Shown here: positions 17,443 to 26,623 of the stretch, in pieces | How the letters are laid out: the number at the start of each line of letters is the position of its first letter | How positions within the stretch are numbered: the stretch's first letter is position 1 | Source: Chryseobacterium sp. FH2 | GTDB lineage: Bacteria; Bacteroidota; Bacteroidia; Flavobacteriales; Weeksellaceae | DNA: 64,000 bases | Reading direction: 5' to 3' | Assembly: GCF_001045455.1 (NCBI RefSeq) | Contig: NZ_LFNE01000005.1 | Span: forward strand, 186,001 to 250,000 | Made by a program: the position numbers and the translations under genes | The notes under the pieces: model-generated | The model's database searches: none | Told to the model about the DNA's origin: nothing | What the model saw: the letters and a program-made list of their open reading frames with translations, nothing else

Positions 17443-18624
17443 TTGACTGATTTAGACTTATTACACTTTGAGCAACTAAAAAAGGAGGTGCAAGCTCAAT
17501 ACTTAAAAGAATACACACCTTCTTATGATGATATTTCAAAATGGAAGGGGATTGATATTATCTATTTCCAGGAAGATCTTCGAAAAAAAGCTAAAGGGAA
17601 CATTAGCGAAAAATCTTTTTATACCTATTTCAAAAATTCACCGGTTACAAAATTACCAAGAATCGATATGCTCAATTTATTGAGTATTTATGCAGGTTAC
17701 GACTCTTGGTATGAATTCAAAAAACAGCATCTTTTCGCAGGAGAATTACTACAGGATGATCAGCCTCTCAATGATGAAGATCTAAAAGAATTAGAAAAAT
17801 TGACAGCTAATTCACCTAACGTCCCAGAAAATGAAATTTTATCTAAAAGAGCAGAGCCTAATACTCCTGAAAACAATAATTTACAAAAAATAAACACTGA
17901 AAATCAGGAACTTAAACAAAATTCAGTTTCTATTGAAAAGCTTCAGAACATTCAATCCGTAACCCGAAAAAGAAACTATCAGAAGACTGCTTGGATAACA
18001 ATTACTTCAGCTTTTGTCGTTTTGTTAGGACTTTTGGGTTTCAAAGATGAAATTTTTTCAAAAAAATATAAATATTGTTTTACTGATGCAGACAGGGGTG
18101 TCAGTGTAATTAATACTTTAGAAATAAAAGTTATTAAAGAAAATGAATCCCCTATTCTTTATAAAATAAAACCTGGTGAATGTTTTTATTATTCAACAAA
18201 GGATAAAAATTTAAAAATGCAAATCAGTGCACCTTTCTACGAATATTTAGAAGTAAACCGAAGTCTCGAGAATGCACCTGAAGAAGAAATGATTGAGCTG
18301 AAACCTGATGATTATAAAATGGCTGCTTATTATTTCTCAATAAAAGACGTAACAGGAGCTCCGAAGGAAGAGCAATTAGCACTTATCAAACAAAAAAGAA
18401 ATCAATTAGAAAACTTAATCAGCAACAATGCAGTAATTTACCAGGTGTATGACAACAAAACCTACGGAATAGAAAGATTAGACAAACAAAAATATATTAC
18501 ACTGGTAACAACACCCACTACCTCATTAAAAAATTTAAGTGTAATTGAAATGAAAAAAGACATTAAAGGAAAAATAGTATCTATCAAATTTAAAATTGCA
18601 ACCACAGATGAAAAGAATCAATAA
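17443..18624 (+). CDS. membrane-anchored protein of unknown function (TTG start)
   Basis: This encodes 393 residues. The start is TTG at 17443; an in-frame TAA at 17434 excludes anything upstream, and the next ATG would remove the conserved-looking N-terminus. Residues 1-100 are soluble and helical (ISEKSFYTYFKN, IDMLNLLSIYAGYDSWYEF), a layout I associate with helix-turn-helix-like domains found in many Bacteroidota membrane proteins. An Asn/Glu linker and one membrane helix follow at about residues 184-202, then a C-terminal domain of about 190 residues, probably periplasmic. The next gene overlaps its end by 17 bases. It may couple an envelope domain to a cytosolic one; no function is known. 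Confidence 0.65.
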   Translation: MTDLDLLHFEQLKKEVQAQYLKEYTPSYDDISKWKGIDIIYFQEDLRKKAKGNISEKSFYTYFKNSPVTKLPRIDMLNLLSIYAGYDSWYEFKKQHLFAGELLQDDQPLNDEDLKELEKLTANSPNVPENEILSKRAEPNTPENNNLQKINTENQELKQNSVSIEKLQNIQSVTRKRNYQKTAWITITSAFVVLLGLLGFKDEIFSKKYKYCFTDADRGVSVINTLEIKVIKENESPILYKIKPGECFYYSTKDKNLKMQISAPFYEYLEVNRSLENAPEEEMIELKPDDYKMAAYYFSIKDVTGAPKEEQLALIKQKRNQLENLISNNAVIYQVYDNKTYGIERLDKQKYITLVTTPTTSLKNLSVIEMKKDIKGKIVSIKFKIATTDEKNQ

Positions 18625-19189
18625 ACTTTTAACCTTTATAATTTTACTTCTAGCTTTTATTTCCTGTAATAATAAAAAGCCTGAGGTTAGCGATCTTGAC
18701 AAGCTTAGAAACAGCAACAATACAAAAACATATCCTGCGGTACAGATGGACAGCATGCAGGCAATTAATTCCATTACCAAACAAAAAGTACAGGAACTTT
18801 TAGACCTTTCTACACTTTATCTTTCCGGGAACCGGAATACGGAAATCGATACAGTCATCTATTCTCAGATGGAAAGTTATTTCCATAAACCTGATTCTAT
18901 GACTTTCAAAAACCTGTTCAGAGAAATGGACAGTCTGAAAGCGAAAAGCGTAAAAGTAAACAGCCTGGAGGTGTATAAAGAGTTTTATAAAAAAGACACC
19001 CTGGATTTCGCAAAATTCAGTGTAGAATATTTCGACAGCAAGAAAAAATCATTAGGAACATTTGAGAAAAATGCACAATATATTTTGCTTTCCAGTCCAA
19101 AAGTCAACAATGAGTTTAAATTCTACTTCTTAGATTTTTATTCTAAACCCTTGAAAAAAGACAGTACATCTGTCGGTGTCACCAAATAA
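18608..19189 (+). CDS. lipoprotein of unknown function
   Basis: This encodes 193 residues. The ATG at 18608 is preferred over an in-frame TTG 12 bases earlier because it begins the signal MKRINKLLTFIILLLAFISC, ending in a lipobox Cys. The mature part is helical and charged. The gene overlaps the previous gene by 17 bases, which suggests translational coupling and joint function. Its last 52 bases overlap the convergent 5-formyl-THF cyclo-ligase gene on the other strand. No family is recognised. Confidence 0.65.
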   Translation: MKRINKLLTFIILLLAFISCNNKKPEVSDLDKLRNSNNTKTYPAVQMDSMQAINSITKQKVQELLDLSTLYLSGNRNTEIDTVIYSQMESYFHKPDSMTFKNLFREMDSLKAKSVKVNSLEVYKEFYKKDTLDFAKFSVEYFDSKKKSLGTFEKNAQYILLSSPKVNNEFKFYFLDFYSKPLKKDSTSVGVTK

Positions 19190-19713
19190 TCTAGGGGAAT
19201 ATCATTTTCCCAGATATCATCGATAATTTCGGAAGGATTAAAATAATTTACGCCTATTTTTTTTGACTCTAAAGATATGCTTTGAAAGAAACTGTCATAA
19301 AATCCCTTTCCATACCCTACTCTATTGCCTTTCTCGTCGCAGTATAATAATGGTGTAATGACAAAATTAAAATCTTTTTCCCCAGAATCTTCATTAGAAA
19401 CAGGTTCAGGAATTCCCCAATGGTTTGTATCGAAAACCATATTTTCAAAAATTTCAATATTAATTAACTTATCCACAACTATTTTTGGCACAAAAACTCT
19501 CATATTTTGCTTTAAAAAATAGGTGATGAATAATTGAGTATTAATTTCATTTCGTTCTAAAATAGGCAAAAAAATATGTGCCTTGTCGCCATCTTTTAGT
19601 TTAAAATAATTAATAAAATTCTCAAAAATTTTTTCCGATAACGAGAAAGCCTCATCAGAAGATAAGGCTTTTCTTTTTTGCATATATTTTTTTCTAAGCT
19701 CAGCTTTTAACAT
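19138..19713 (-). CDS. 5-formyltetrahydrofolate cyclo-ligase
   Basis: This encodes 191 residues. It converts 5-formyl-THF to 5,10-methenyl-THF with ATP. The N-terminal KAELRKKYMQKRKALS, the FLPILERNEINT strand and the glycine-rich motif NRVGYGKGFYD near residue 133 are characteristic. The length is normal. Its 3' end overlaps the convergent lipoprotein gene by 52 bases, and it lies 5 bases downstream of the TrhO-like gene on the same strand, so the two are likely cotranscribed. Confidence 0.92.
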   Translation of the reverse strand: MLKAELRKKYMQKRKALSSDEAFSLSEKIFENFINYFKLKDGDKAHIFLPILERNEINTQLFITYFLKQNMRVFVPKIVVDKLINIEIFENMVFDTNHWGIPEPVSNEDSGEKDFNFVITPLLYCDEKGNRVGYGKGFYDSFFQSISLESKKIGVNYFNPSEIIDDIWENDIPLDYLVTPTDVLSFFKGLE

Positions 19714-19718
19714 AATTA

Positions 19719-21086
19719 TTATACGTTTTCAGCTTGTAAAATTTTATACAACTTATCAGATAAACGAACTCTGAACGGAAGCTCAAAAGTGATCTGATCT
19801 CCTTTTTTTGCCGTTTCACAAGGACCTCCATTGGCATAAATTTCAGTAATTGTAATTTCTTGCTCCCCAGTTGTTGGCCCTGAAATCAATACTTTGTCAC
19901 CCAGCGAAAGCTCTTGGTTTTCAATTAAAAACTGTGCAATTTTTGATTTTGTGAAATAATGCTCTGCTTTTCCAATCAAAATTTTTTTAATTTTAATTTT
20001 CTGGCGTATATCCTTCGTTTCAGCTTTTGCCAAAGGTTTATTTGGCAAATCTCCCGATTTTTTAAATTTCAAAACATCAGATTTTCCTTTTCTGAAAACT
20101 TTATTTCCAACCTGCAATCCTTTTCTTAATGCAACTTGTTCTTCCCAAGGCAAATGTATGGTATCCAAACATTCCGTTGAACAACAGTTTTCCATTGTCG
20201 CTTTACAATCATCACATTGGATAAATAATAAATGACAAGCATCATTAGCACAATTCGTATGATTGTCACAAGGCTTTCCACATTGATGACATTGTGCAAT
20301 AATATCGTCTGTAATTCTTTCTCCTAACCGATGGTCAAATACAAAATTTTTACCGATGAATTTACTTTTTATTCCTTCTTCTTTTATCTGGCGCGTATAT
20401 TCAATAATTCCGCCTTCCAATTGGTACACATTTTTAAAACCCTGATGTTTGAAATAGGCACTGGCTTTTTCACATCGGATTCCTCCTGTGCAATACATCA
20501 ACAGGTTTTTATCTTCTTTAAAATTCTGTAATTGCTCGTTGATAATCGGTAAACTTTCTCTGAAGTTTTCTACATCAGGCGTAATCGCACCTTCAAAATG
20601 ACCCACTTCACTTTCATAATGATTTCTAAAATCAACAACAATAGTATCCGGATCTTCAAGCAGATTATTAAATTCCTGAGCTTTCAAATGGATTCCTTTA
20701 TTGGTAACATCAAAAGTTTCGTCATTCAATCCATCGGCAACGATTTTATGTCTAACTTTTATGGTTAACTTTAAAAAAGAGTGATTATCTTGTTCAACTG
20801 CTACATTCAAACGAATCCCTTTCATGAAGTCATACATCTCCAACGTATTACGAAAAGCCTCAAATTGGTCTGCAGGAACACTCATCTGAGCATTAATTCC
20901 TTCATGGGCAACATAAATACGGCCAAGTGCATCAAGTGCGTTCCAGGCTATAAATAAATCATCGCGAAATTTTTTGGGATCTTCAATTTTGGCATACGCA
21001 TAGAAAGACAATGTAAGGCGTTCCTTACCGGCTTCATCAATAAGTTGAGCTCTTTCTTCTGCGCTTAATGTGTTATACAGTTGCAT
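19719..21086 (-). CDS. trhO: tRNA uridine(34) hydroxylase TrhO with an extra C-terminal domain
   Basis: This encodes 455 residues; classical TrhO/YceA is about 350. It has an N-terminal acylphosphatase-like domain (residues about 1-130, VAHEGINAQMS), a rhodanese domain with the active-site Cys in LMYCTGGIRCEKASAY, and then a Cys-rich zinc-type segment (CHQCGKPCDNHTNCANDAC). The last 90 residues (IGKAEHYFTKSKIA, LGDKVLISGPTTGEQ, ITFELPFRVRLSDKLYKI) are extra. They resemble the beta-barrel C-terminus of U32 proteins such as TrhP, the alternative ho5U34 enzyme in Escherichia coli. TrhO makes 5-hydroxyuridine at tRNA position 34 with oxygen. The domain match is from memory. Confidence 0.85.
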   Translation of the reverse strand: MQLYNTLSAEERAQLIDEAGKERLTLSFYAYAKIEDPKKFRDDLFIAWNALDALGRIYVAHEGINAQMSVPADQFEAFRNTLEMYDFMKGIRLNVAVEQDNHSFLKLTIKVRHKIVADGLNDETFDVTNKGIHLKAQEFNNLLEDPDTIVVDFRNHYESEVGHFEGAITPDVENFRESLPIINEQLQNFKEDKNLLMYCTGGIRCEKASAYFKHQGFKNVYQLEGGIIEYTRQIKEEGIKSKFIGKNFVFDHRLGERITDDIIAQCHQCGKPCDNHTNCANDACHLLFIQCDDCKATMENCCSTECLDTIHLPWEEQVALRKGLQVGNKVFRKGKSDVLKFKKSGDLPNKPLAKAETKDIRQKIKIKKILIGKAEHYFTKSKIAQFLIENQELSLGDKVLISGPTTGEQEITITEIYANGGPCETAKKGDQITFELPFRVRLSDKLYKILQAENV

Positions 21087-21478
21087 GCTATAAACGTTTT
21101 AAGTGAGAAAAATATTTTTGCAAAGATAAGAATTTTCAATTAAGTATATTTATCTGATAAAATCAAATCCCACAAATTATTTTATATCACGAATGATAAA
21201 CAGCAAATAATATCAATATAATATTGTAACTTTTGTCAGGTACTCATTTTGATTTAACTTAATGAATCTTACAAATTGTCATATTATTTTAATAATTTTT
21301 TAAGCTTCGTTAATTTGAATTTTAACAATTATGACATAAGGTGTAAATAATTACAATTCCTGTTAAATTTTAGTTAAAAATGAAACATTGCATACTAATT
21401 GCATACCTATTTAGCATTAAATTTGTTTACTGTAAAACGAAAATTGAAAACATAATAAATAACAAAGAAAGATATACA
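21087..21478. other. intergenic region upstream of trhO and htrA
   Basis: This 392-base AT-rich region has no convincing gene. On the minus strand TATCTTTG (21121-21128) is a possible trhO -7 box, without a clear -33 box. On the plus strand TAAATTTG (21418-21425) is a possible -7 box for htrA, again without a matching upstream box. An ORF in frame with htrA reaches back to 21380 but encodes nothing like a signal peptide. Confidence 0.4.
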
Positions 21479-23011
21479 ATGAAGAGTACTTTAAAAAAAC
21501 TATTACCATTTGCAGTAGTAGGCGTTATGTCAGGAGCTACTACCGTTGGAGCTTTGCAATATTTCAATCATGATTCCAACAATAGCGACCAATCATATTT
21601 TACAAAATCTTCCAACGTATCGTTCGCAGGAATGAATTCTGCGTCAGTAGGTGATGATTTTGTGAAAGCTGCTAAAACAACAGTCCCGGCAGTTGTAACC
21701 ATTAAAAATTATCAAAGCAGAGCTACGAGCCGAGCTTCAGAGCAGGATTTGTTTGATTTCTTCTTCGGAGATCCATTCGGCGGAGGAAGAGGGCAGCAAA
21801 GACAGAAACCTCAACAGCAGGCTCCGGATAACATGCCTTCAGGAATGGGTTCTGGTGTAATTATTTCTCCTGACGGATATATTATTTCGAATAATCACGT
21901 TGTTGCAGGTGCCAATAAACTTGAAGTAGTTTTAAGCAATAAAAAATCTTATATCGCAACATTAGTAGGAACTGACCCGAATACGGACATTTCATTATTA
22001 AAAATCGAAGAAAAAGGATTGCCATATCTAAATTTTGCTAATTCTGACAATATCGATGTAGGACAATGGGTTCTTGCAGTAGGTAACCCTCTTGGATTAA
22101 ATTCTACTGTGACAGCGGGTATTATTTCTGCTAAAGGAAGAGGTATCGGAATCTTAGGAGGACAAGGAAAAGCAGCTAACCCTATTGAAAGCTTTATTCA
22201 AACGGATGCTGCAATTAACCCGGGAAATTCTGGCGGAGCTTTGGTAAATACTAATGGAGATCTTATCGGTATCAACTCAGCGATCCAGTCTACAACAGGA
22301 TATTATCAAGGGTACGGATTTGCAGTTCCTGCGAATTTGGCTAGAAAAATCGTTGAAGATATCAAGAAGTTCGGTATTGTACAAAGAGGATTCCTTGGCG
22401 TGCAGTCTTTAGATTTATCTGATGATATGCAGGTTGCGGCTTACAATCAGCAGAAAAAAGCTAATATTAAATCAGGTTCAGGAATTTACGTAACAGGATT
22501 TGGGGATAAGAGCGGCGCAGAAGATGCAGGATTAAAAGTGGGAGACGTTATTACTAAAATCGACGGTACAGCGATTACTGATTTTGCAGATTTATCAATG
22601 TCTATCGGAAGCAAACGTCCTGGTGATAAAGTACAGGTAACTTACCAAAGAAATGGTAAAGAAAACACAACTACTGTGACTTTGAAAGATCAACAAGGCG
22701 GAACTTCTACAAGAACAAAAGCGGATCTTTCCGTAACTGAAAAAATCGGAGCCGAATTCCAAAGCATTGACGAGAGAACGAAATCATATTACGGCTTGAA
22801 TAGCGGAGTTGTAGCTAAGAACGTTGTCGAAGGAAGCGAAATGGCCAAAGCAGGTATTGTAGATGGCTACATTATTACTGAAATCAACGGCAAACCAGTA
22901 AATTCGCAGAAAGATGTAGAAAACTTATTGAATAAATTCTCCGGAACAGCACAAATAAAATATATGGATGACTACGGAAGAAATTATCAAAGAGGTTTCA
23001 AAATGCCTTAA
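21479..23011 (+). CDS. HtrA/Deg-family periplasmic serine protease
   Basis: This encodes 510 residues. The ATG at 21479 is chosen because it begins a typical export signal (MKSTLKKLLPFAVVGVMSGA); the longer frame adds unlikely sequence. The trypsin-like domain shows the triad: His in SNNHVVAG, Asp in NTDISLLKI, and Ser in PGNSGGAL. Two PDZ domains follow, with GFLGVQSLDL...AGLKVGDVITKIDG and the later AGIVDGYIITEINGKPV. It degrades or refolds damaged envelope proteins. A Gly/Arg/Gln-rich stretch (FGGGRGQQRQKPQQQ) sits in the loop before the catalytic domain. It is a single gene followed by a strong terminator. Confidence 0.93.
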   Translation: MKSTLKKLLPFAVVGVMSGATTVGALQYFNHDSNNSDQSYFTKSSNVSFAGMNSASVGDDFVKAAKTTVPAVVTIKNYQSRATSRASEQDLFDFFFGDPFGGGRGQQRQKPQQQAPDNMPSGMGSGVIISPDGYIISNNHVVAGANKLEVVLSNKKSYIATLVGTDPNTDISLLKIEEKGLPYLNFANSDNIDVGQWVLAVGNPLGLNSTVTAGIISAKGRGIGILGGQGKAANPIESFIQTDAAINPGNSGGALVNTNGDLIGINSAIQSTTGYYQGYGFAVPANLARKIVEDIKKFGIVQRGFLGVQSLDLSDDMQVAAYNQQKKANIKSGSGIYVTGFGDKSGAEDAGLKVGDVITKIDGTAITDFADLSMSIGSKRPGDKVQVTYQRNGKENTTTVTLKDQQGGTSTRTKADLSVTEKIGAEFQSIDERTKSYYGLNSGVVAKNVVEGSEMAKAGIVDGYIITEINGKPVNSQKDVENLLNKFSGTAQIKYMDDYGRNYQRGFKMP

Positions 23012-23030
23012 TATATACAAACATTTCATA

Positions 23031-23066
23031 AAAAAACCGATGCAAAATTTGCATCGGTTTTTTTTA
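23031..23066. terminator. bidirectional terminator after htrA
   Basis: AACCGATGCAAA and TTTGCATCGGTT form a near-perfect palindrome flanked by an A run and an eight-T run. It lies between the convergent htrA gene and the minus-strand gene ending at 23068. Confidence 0.9.
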
Positions 23067-23067
23067 T

Positions 23068-23523
23068 TTATGATTTATTGTTCATTTTTTCAGCAATCCT
23101 CTTTTTCTTATTCCGTTCATAAATAATCTCTACAATTTTACCCCCAATCCAAGCGAAAGGAAAGAAGATAAGAAAAATAGATATTTTATAAAACGTAGGA
23201 TGATAAGGAAAAATAATAACATCCAGCATGGCTATAAATAACATGATGAACCCAATAAGAATCGCGTAGGCTACTTTAGCATATTTCACGATAATTGCTG
23301 TTGCCACGCCTCCAAAAGTACTTCCCAACCCGGAAATAAACAACAGGAAGCCAAAGAAAGCATCATCATCCTTCATGCTGTAAAGAAACCTATGCCAGTG
23401 CTCAAACGGAGCAAATGCTTCAAAAGTAACCCACTGCGGAAAAGCTCTTATACCAAGAGTAATAATAAGCCCCGCAATACAGAGCCCCACAAAAACCGCA
23501 AATGTATTTCTTAAAAAACTCAT
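23068..23523 (-). CDS. small membrane protein of unknown function
   Basis: This encodes 151 residues with four hydrophobic segments (about residues 7-28, 58-80, 84-104 and 112-132) and a basic C-terminal tail (ERNKKKRIAEKMNNK). A loop contains the aromatic sequence FEHWHRFLYSMKDDD between the first two helices. No family is recognised with confidence. Its start overlaps the ridA stop by one base, so it is translated after ridA from the same message. Confidence 0.65.
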   Translation of the reverse strand: MSFLRNTFAVFVGLCIAGLIITLGIRAFPQWVTFEAFAPFEHWHRFLYSMKDDDAFFGFLLFISGLGSTFGGVATAIIVKYAKVAYAILIGFIMLFIAMLDVIIFPYHPTFYKISIFLIFFPFAWIGGKIVEIIYERNKKKRIAEKMNNKS

Positions 23524-23903
23524 TAATCCTGATGTGCAATCATAGAAATTTCGATGTCAACATTTTTAGGCAAGCAAGAAACCTGTACTGTTTCACGAGC
23601 CGGATAGCTTTCTGCATCTAAATAAGAAGCATAAATATCATTCATTACAGCAAAATCATCCATATTTTTAAGGAAGATACTGGCTTTTACAACATTTTTG
23701 AACGTCATTCCTGCTTCTGTAAGGATAGCCTCAAGGTTTTTCATTACCTGGTGCGTTTCTTTTTCAATTCCTTCTACCAATTTACCAGTTGCAGGATCTA
23801 CAGGAATCTGACCAGAGATATACAAAACACCATTTGCAAGGTTTGCTTGTGAATAAGGTCCGATAGCTGCAGGAGCATTAACTGTGTTAATTATTTTTTT
23901 CAT
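23523..23903 (-). CDS. RidA family enamine/imine deaminase
   Basis: This encodes 126 residues, the normal size. RidA proteins hydrolyse reactive 2-aminoacrylate-type intermediates released by PLP enzymes. The conserved GPYSQAN and LYISGQIP segments, the active-site Arg in YPARETVQV, and the final IEISMIA are all present. It is trimeric and cytosolic in characterised members. It leads a two-gene unit with the small membrane protein at 23068. A TATATTTG -7 box lies at 23922-23929 on this strand. Confidence 0.93.
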   Translation of the reverse strand: MKKIINTVNAPAAIGPYSQANLANGVLYISGQIPVDPATGKLVEGIEKETHQVMKNLEAILTEAGMTFKNVVKASIFLKNMDDFAVMNDIYASYLDAESYPARETVQVSCLPKNVDIEISMIAHQD

Positions 23904-23970
23904 TAGAAATTATTTTGGGTGCAAATATAAAATTTATATTCTATTTATATTCTCAAATCTCAATCCGTTA

Positions 23971-26559
23971 TTAGAAAGGTGAATTTGGCTGAGTAAAACT
24001 TCTGTCTTTATATTTCAAAGCATCACTTAAGATATTGGCTTTGATACCGATAAAGAAGTCATACACTTTATACTGGCCGAAAGGAACCCAGTTAAAATTA
24101 ATCGTAAAACTTCTTTGATCCCTCGCAAAACCAATTCTTGTGTAAGCCAATTGCTTCGTCACCATATCATAATGTGTACTCCCGTTGATATTCCAATATG
24201 GAGTAAGTTTAAGACTTCCATCCAGACCTACAGAAGCAATTTTAGTACCTGTTCTTGTCAACCCTCTTGTATATGCATAGTTCGCATTTATATTCAACGT
24301 CCAGGCCTGATCGAATCTTGAATAATTATCATCATCAAAATAATAATTCTCATTTCGGATCTCTCCTTTCTGCGAATACTTTTTAGCATAATCCGTTTTT
24401 TCACCAAAAATCTCACTGCTTAAAGGATAAGACAACTGAACATTGAATCCCTGAACACTGAAGTGCCCAAAATTTTCTGTTCTAACTCCTGTTTCTTCTC
24501 CGGGAATAAATATAATCCTATAAGGATCAAGCGTTAAACTTGTATTTACACTTAATTTATTTTCGAAGAAAGAAGACTGTCCGTTAATCGTAAAGATAGA
24601 CCAGGGATGATCTTTTGCAGCAAAGTTGTAACTTCCTGAAAGGTTTAAAGATTCAAAGATTTTCACCTTCTTAACGCCAGTTGAGTCTTTCTTAGATTTC
24701 ACTTTCATTTCAATATTATTTCCAATATTGAAACCTAAAGCTCCTTGCATTCCGCTTATCGGTTGGCCAACAATTCCTTTTTCAAAAATGGAATATGTAG
24801 TTAAAGCCCCGCTTGCGTTATAGTAATTTTTAAAATATCCATATCCCGAACCTCCAAAATCAGGAGAATAAGTAAAACCAATACTTGGTGTCATCATGTG
24901 TCTGATAGCTTCTATCGCAGCCCCTTTTTTGAACTTCAACATTCCGTAAAGTGTAGTCTGCAAACTTGCTGTAGTAGAAAAAATAGAATATCCTGCAATA
25001 TTTTTATTGACAACATCTACTTCCTTATTAATAACAGGATCATAAAACCTGGTAAGCGTTTTTGTCGTTAATGCATTATCAATATTAGCTCCCAAGCTGA
25101 ATGTAAAGTATTTTGCAATGGTAGTATTTGTTCCTAAAGCAATATTGTTTTTCAAACCGGTCTGCATTTTATCCCACATTGCAGGGGTAAAAAGTTCTCC
25201 TTCTGTCGTGGAAACATAATTTGATAAATTCAAACCCGTATTCACTGTAATGTTTTCCAATAAACCTTGTCTTACCCCAGTTTTTGACTTGAATAAATAA
25301 AACTGATTAATCGCAACATTCATCTGAGGCAAGCGTAAATCAGAATTCCCTGTTGCAAAGTTTTGAGAATAAGAAGCCGTTCCGGTAATTGTTACAGGCA
25401 ATTTCAGAAATCTTTTAGTAACCGTTACAGTTGAATTCTGCTGAGTATTTAATACGTTTTGATTAAAAATATAGTTATTGTTTATTGTATTGTTATAAAA
25501 CCGGTTACTTACAATATCTACTGACGCTGAAAATGTAAGGAAAGGATTCGCTTTTGTATCTTGCGTATGTCTCCATGCAATTCTGTAGGTACTTGTCTTT
25601 GTATAGTCATCAAGCCCTTTGATACCTCTCACTGTAGTTCCTATATCTGCAGAAAAATTACCATTGTAACGGTATTTTTTCACATAATTCATTTCAGGCC
25701 TTACGTTCCAGCTTCCTTTGGTATAAATATCCGCAAGAAGTTTAACATCGAAATGTTCCCCAATTGGCTGATAATAGCCAATACTGTTTAAAAAGAAACC
25801 GACATCTTCCCTTTCTCCAAAACTCGGAATAAGAATCCCCGCCGATCTTTTATCAGAAAAAGGAAGTACCGCAAATGGCATCACCAAAGGTGTAGGAACA
25901 CCTTCTATGTACATTTGAATAGGTCCTGTAACAATTTGAGATTTATTTTTGCTTTTGATTAATTTAATATGTGGTGCCAGTAAATAGTAATCGGAAATTG
26001 TATCTTTTTTCTTTAAAAAATATTCATCCGTAGTATATCTGCCACGTCTCATAAAAAATACTGAGTCATTATATTTCTTTGTTTTCTCAGCAATGATTAC
26101 TCCTTCGCTTTCTTCAGTTCTTGCGTTATAAGCAATCGCCTGTTTAGTTTTAAAATTATAATTAAACTGATCAGTTTCATATTTCTTACCGGCCTGAGTC
26201 GTAATGACAGGCTCAATAATTTTCTTACCTAAAGAATCTTGTTTTCCGCGTGCATAGATGAGATTTTTTTCTTCATCAATCGAGATATAATCTGCATCTA
26301 TCTGCATATCCTGATATTTTACCTGAGCATTTTTGTTCAGATAAATCATCTTTTTAGGTACATCCCGGCGCATATCATCAGCTTTTGTCTGAAGAATATC
26401 ATCTAAGGATTCCTTTTTTGCAACAATGGTATCCTTTTTGGAAATAGTATCATTAACCGCATTCTTAGGCAATTTTTCAGGAGTTTTCTGTGCTAAAAAA
26501 TTGTTAAAAATTAGGATAATTAAAATTTGTAGTATATTTTTGAAGACGGTTTTGACCAA
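23971..26559 (-). CDS. LPS-assembly protein LptD-like outer-membrane barrel
   Basis: This encodes 862 residues. A signal peptide ends near FLAQ (residue 24). An OstA-like N-terminal part follows, with repeated short strands (VKYQDMQIDADYISIDEEKN, KYETDQFNYNF), as in LptD and LptA. The remainder is a large beta-barrel rich in Tyr, Asn and Thr, with the segment PFAVLPFSDKRSAGILIPSFG at the junction. LptD, with LptE, inserts lipopolysaccharide into the outer leaflet. Length and domain order fit the Bacteroidota form. It is divergent from the amidase gene, with only 64 bases between them. Confidence 0.85.
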   Translation of the reverse strand: MVKTVFKNILQILIILIFNNFLAQKTPEKLPKNAVNDTISKKDTIVAKKESLDDILQTKADDMRRDVPKKMIYLNKNAQVKYQDMQIDADYISIDEEKNLIYARGKQDSLGKKIIEPVITTQAGKKYETDQFNYNFKTKQAIAYNARTEESEGVIIAEKTKKYNDSVFFMRRGRYTTDEYFLKKKDTISDYYLLAPHIKLIKSKNKSQIVTGPIQMYIEGVPTPLVMPFAVLPFSDKRSAGILIPSFGEREDVGFFLNSIGYYQPIGEHFDVKLLADIYTKGSWNVRPEMNYVKKYRYNGNFSADIGTTVRGIKGLDDYTKTSTYRIAWRHTQDTKANPFLTFSASVDIVSNRFYNNTINNNYIFNQNVLNTQQNSTVTVTKRFLKLPVTITGTASYSQNFATGNSDLRLPQMNVAINQFYLFKSKTGVRQGLLENITVNTGLNLSNYVSTTEGELFTPAMWDKMQTGLKNNIALGTNTTIAKYFTFSLGANIDNALTTKTLTRFYDPVINKEVDVVNKNIAGYSIFSTTASLQTTLYGMLKFKKGAAIEAIRHMMTPSIGFTYSPDFGGSGYGYFKNYYNASGALTTYSIFEKGIVGQPISGMQGALGFNIGNNIEMKVKSKKDSTGVKKVKIFESLNLSGSYNFAAKDHPWSIFTINGQSSFFENKLSVNTSLTLDPYRIIFIPGEETGVRTENFGHFSVQGFNVQLSYPLSSEIFGEKTDYAKKYSQKGEIRNENYYFDDDNYSRFDQAWTLNINANYAYTRGLTRTGTKIASVGLDGSLKLTPYWNINGSTHYDMVTKQLAYTRIGFARDQRSFTINFNWVPFGQYKVYDFFIGIKANILSDALKYKDRSFTQPNSPF

Positions 26560-26623
26560 TTTTTATTTATATTTAATGTATATAATCAAGGCTCAAAATT
26601 AATATAATTTTTAAAACTGTAAG

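Noticed and set aside
21380-21478. 33-codon N-terminal extension of the HtrA protease
   Set aside because: The ATG at 21479 begins a standard export signal; the upstream part is not signal-like and overlaps promoter-like sequence.
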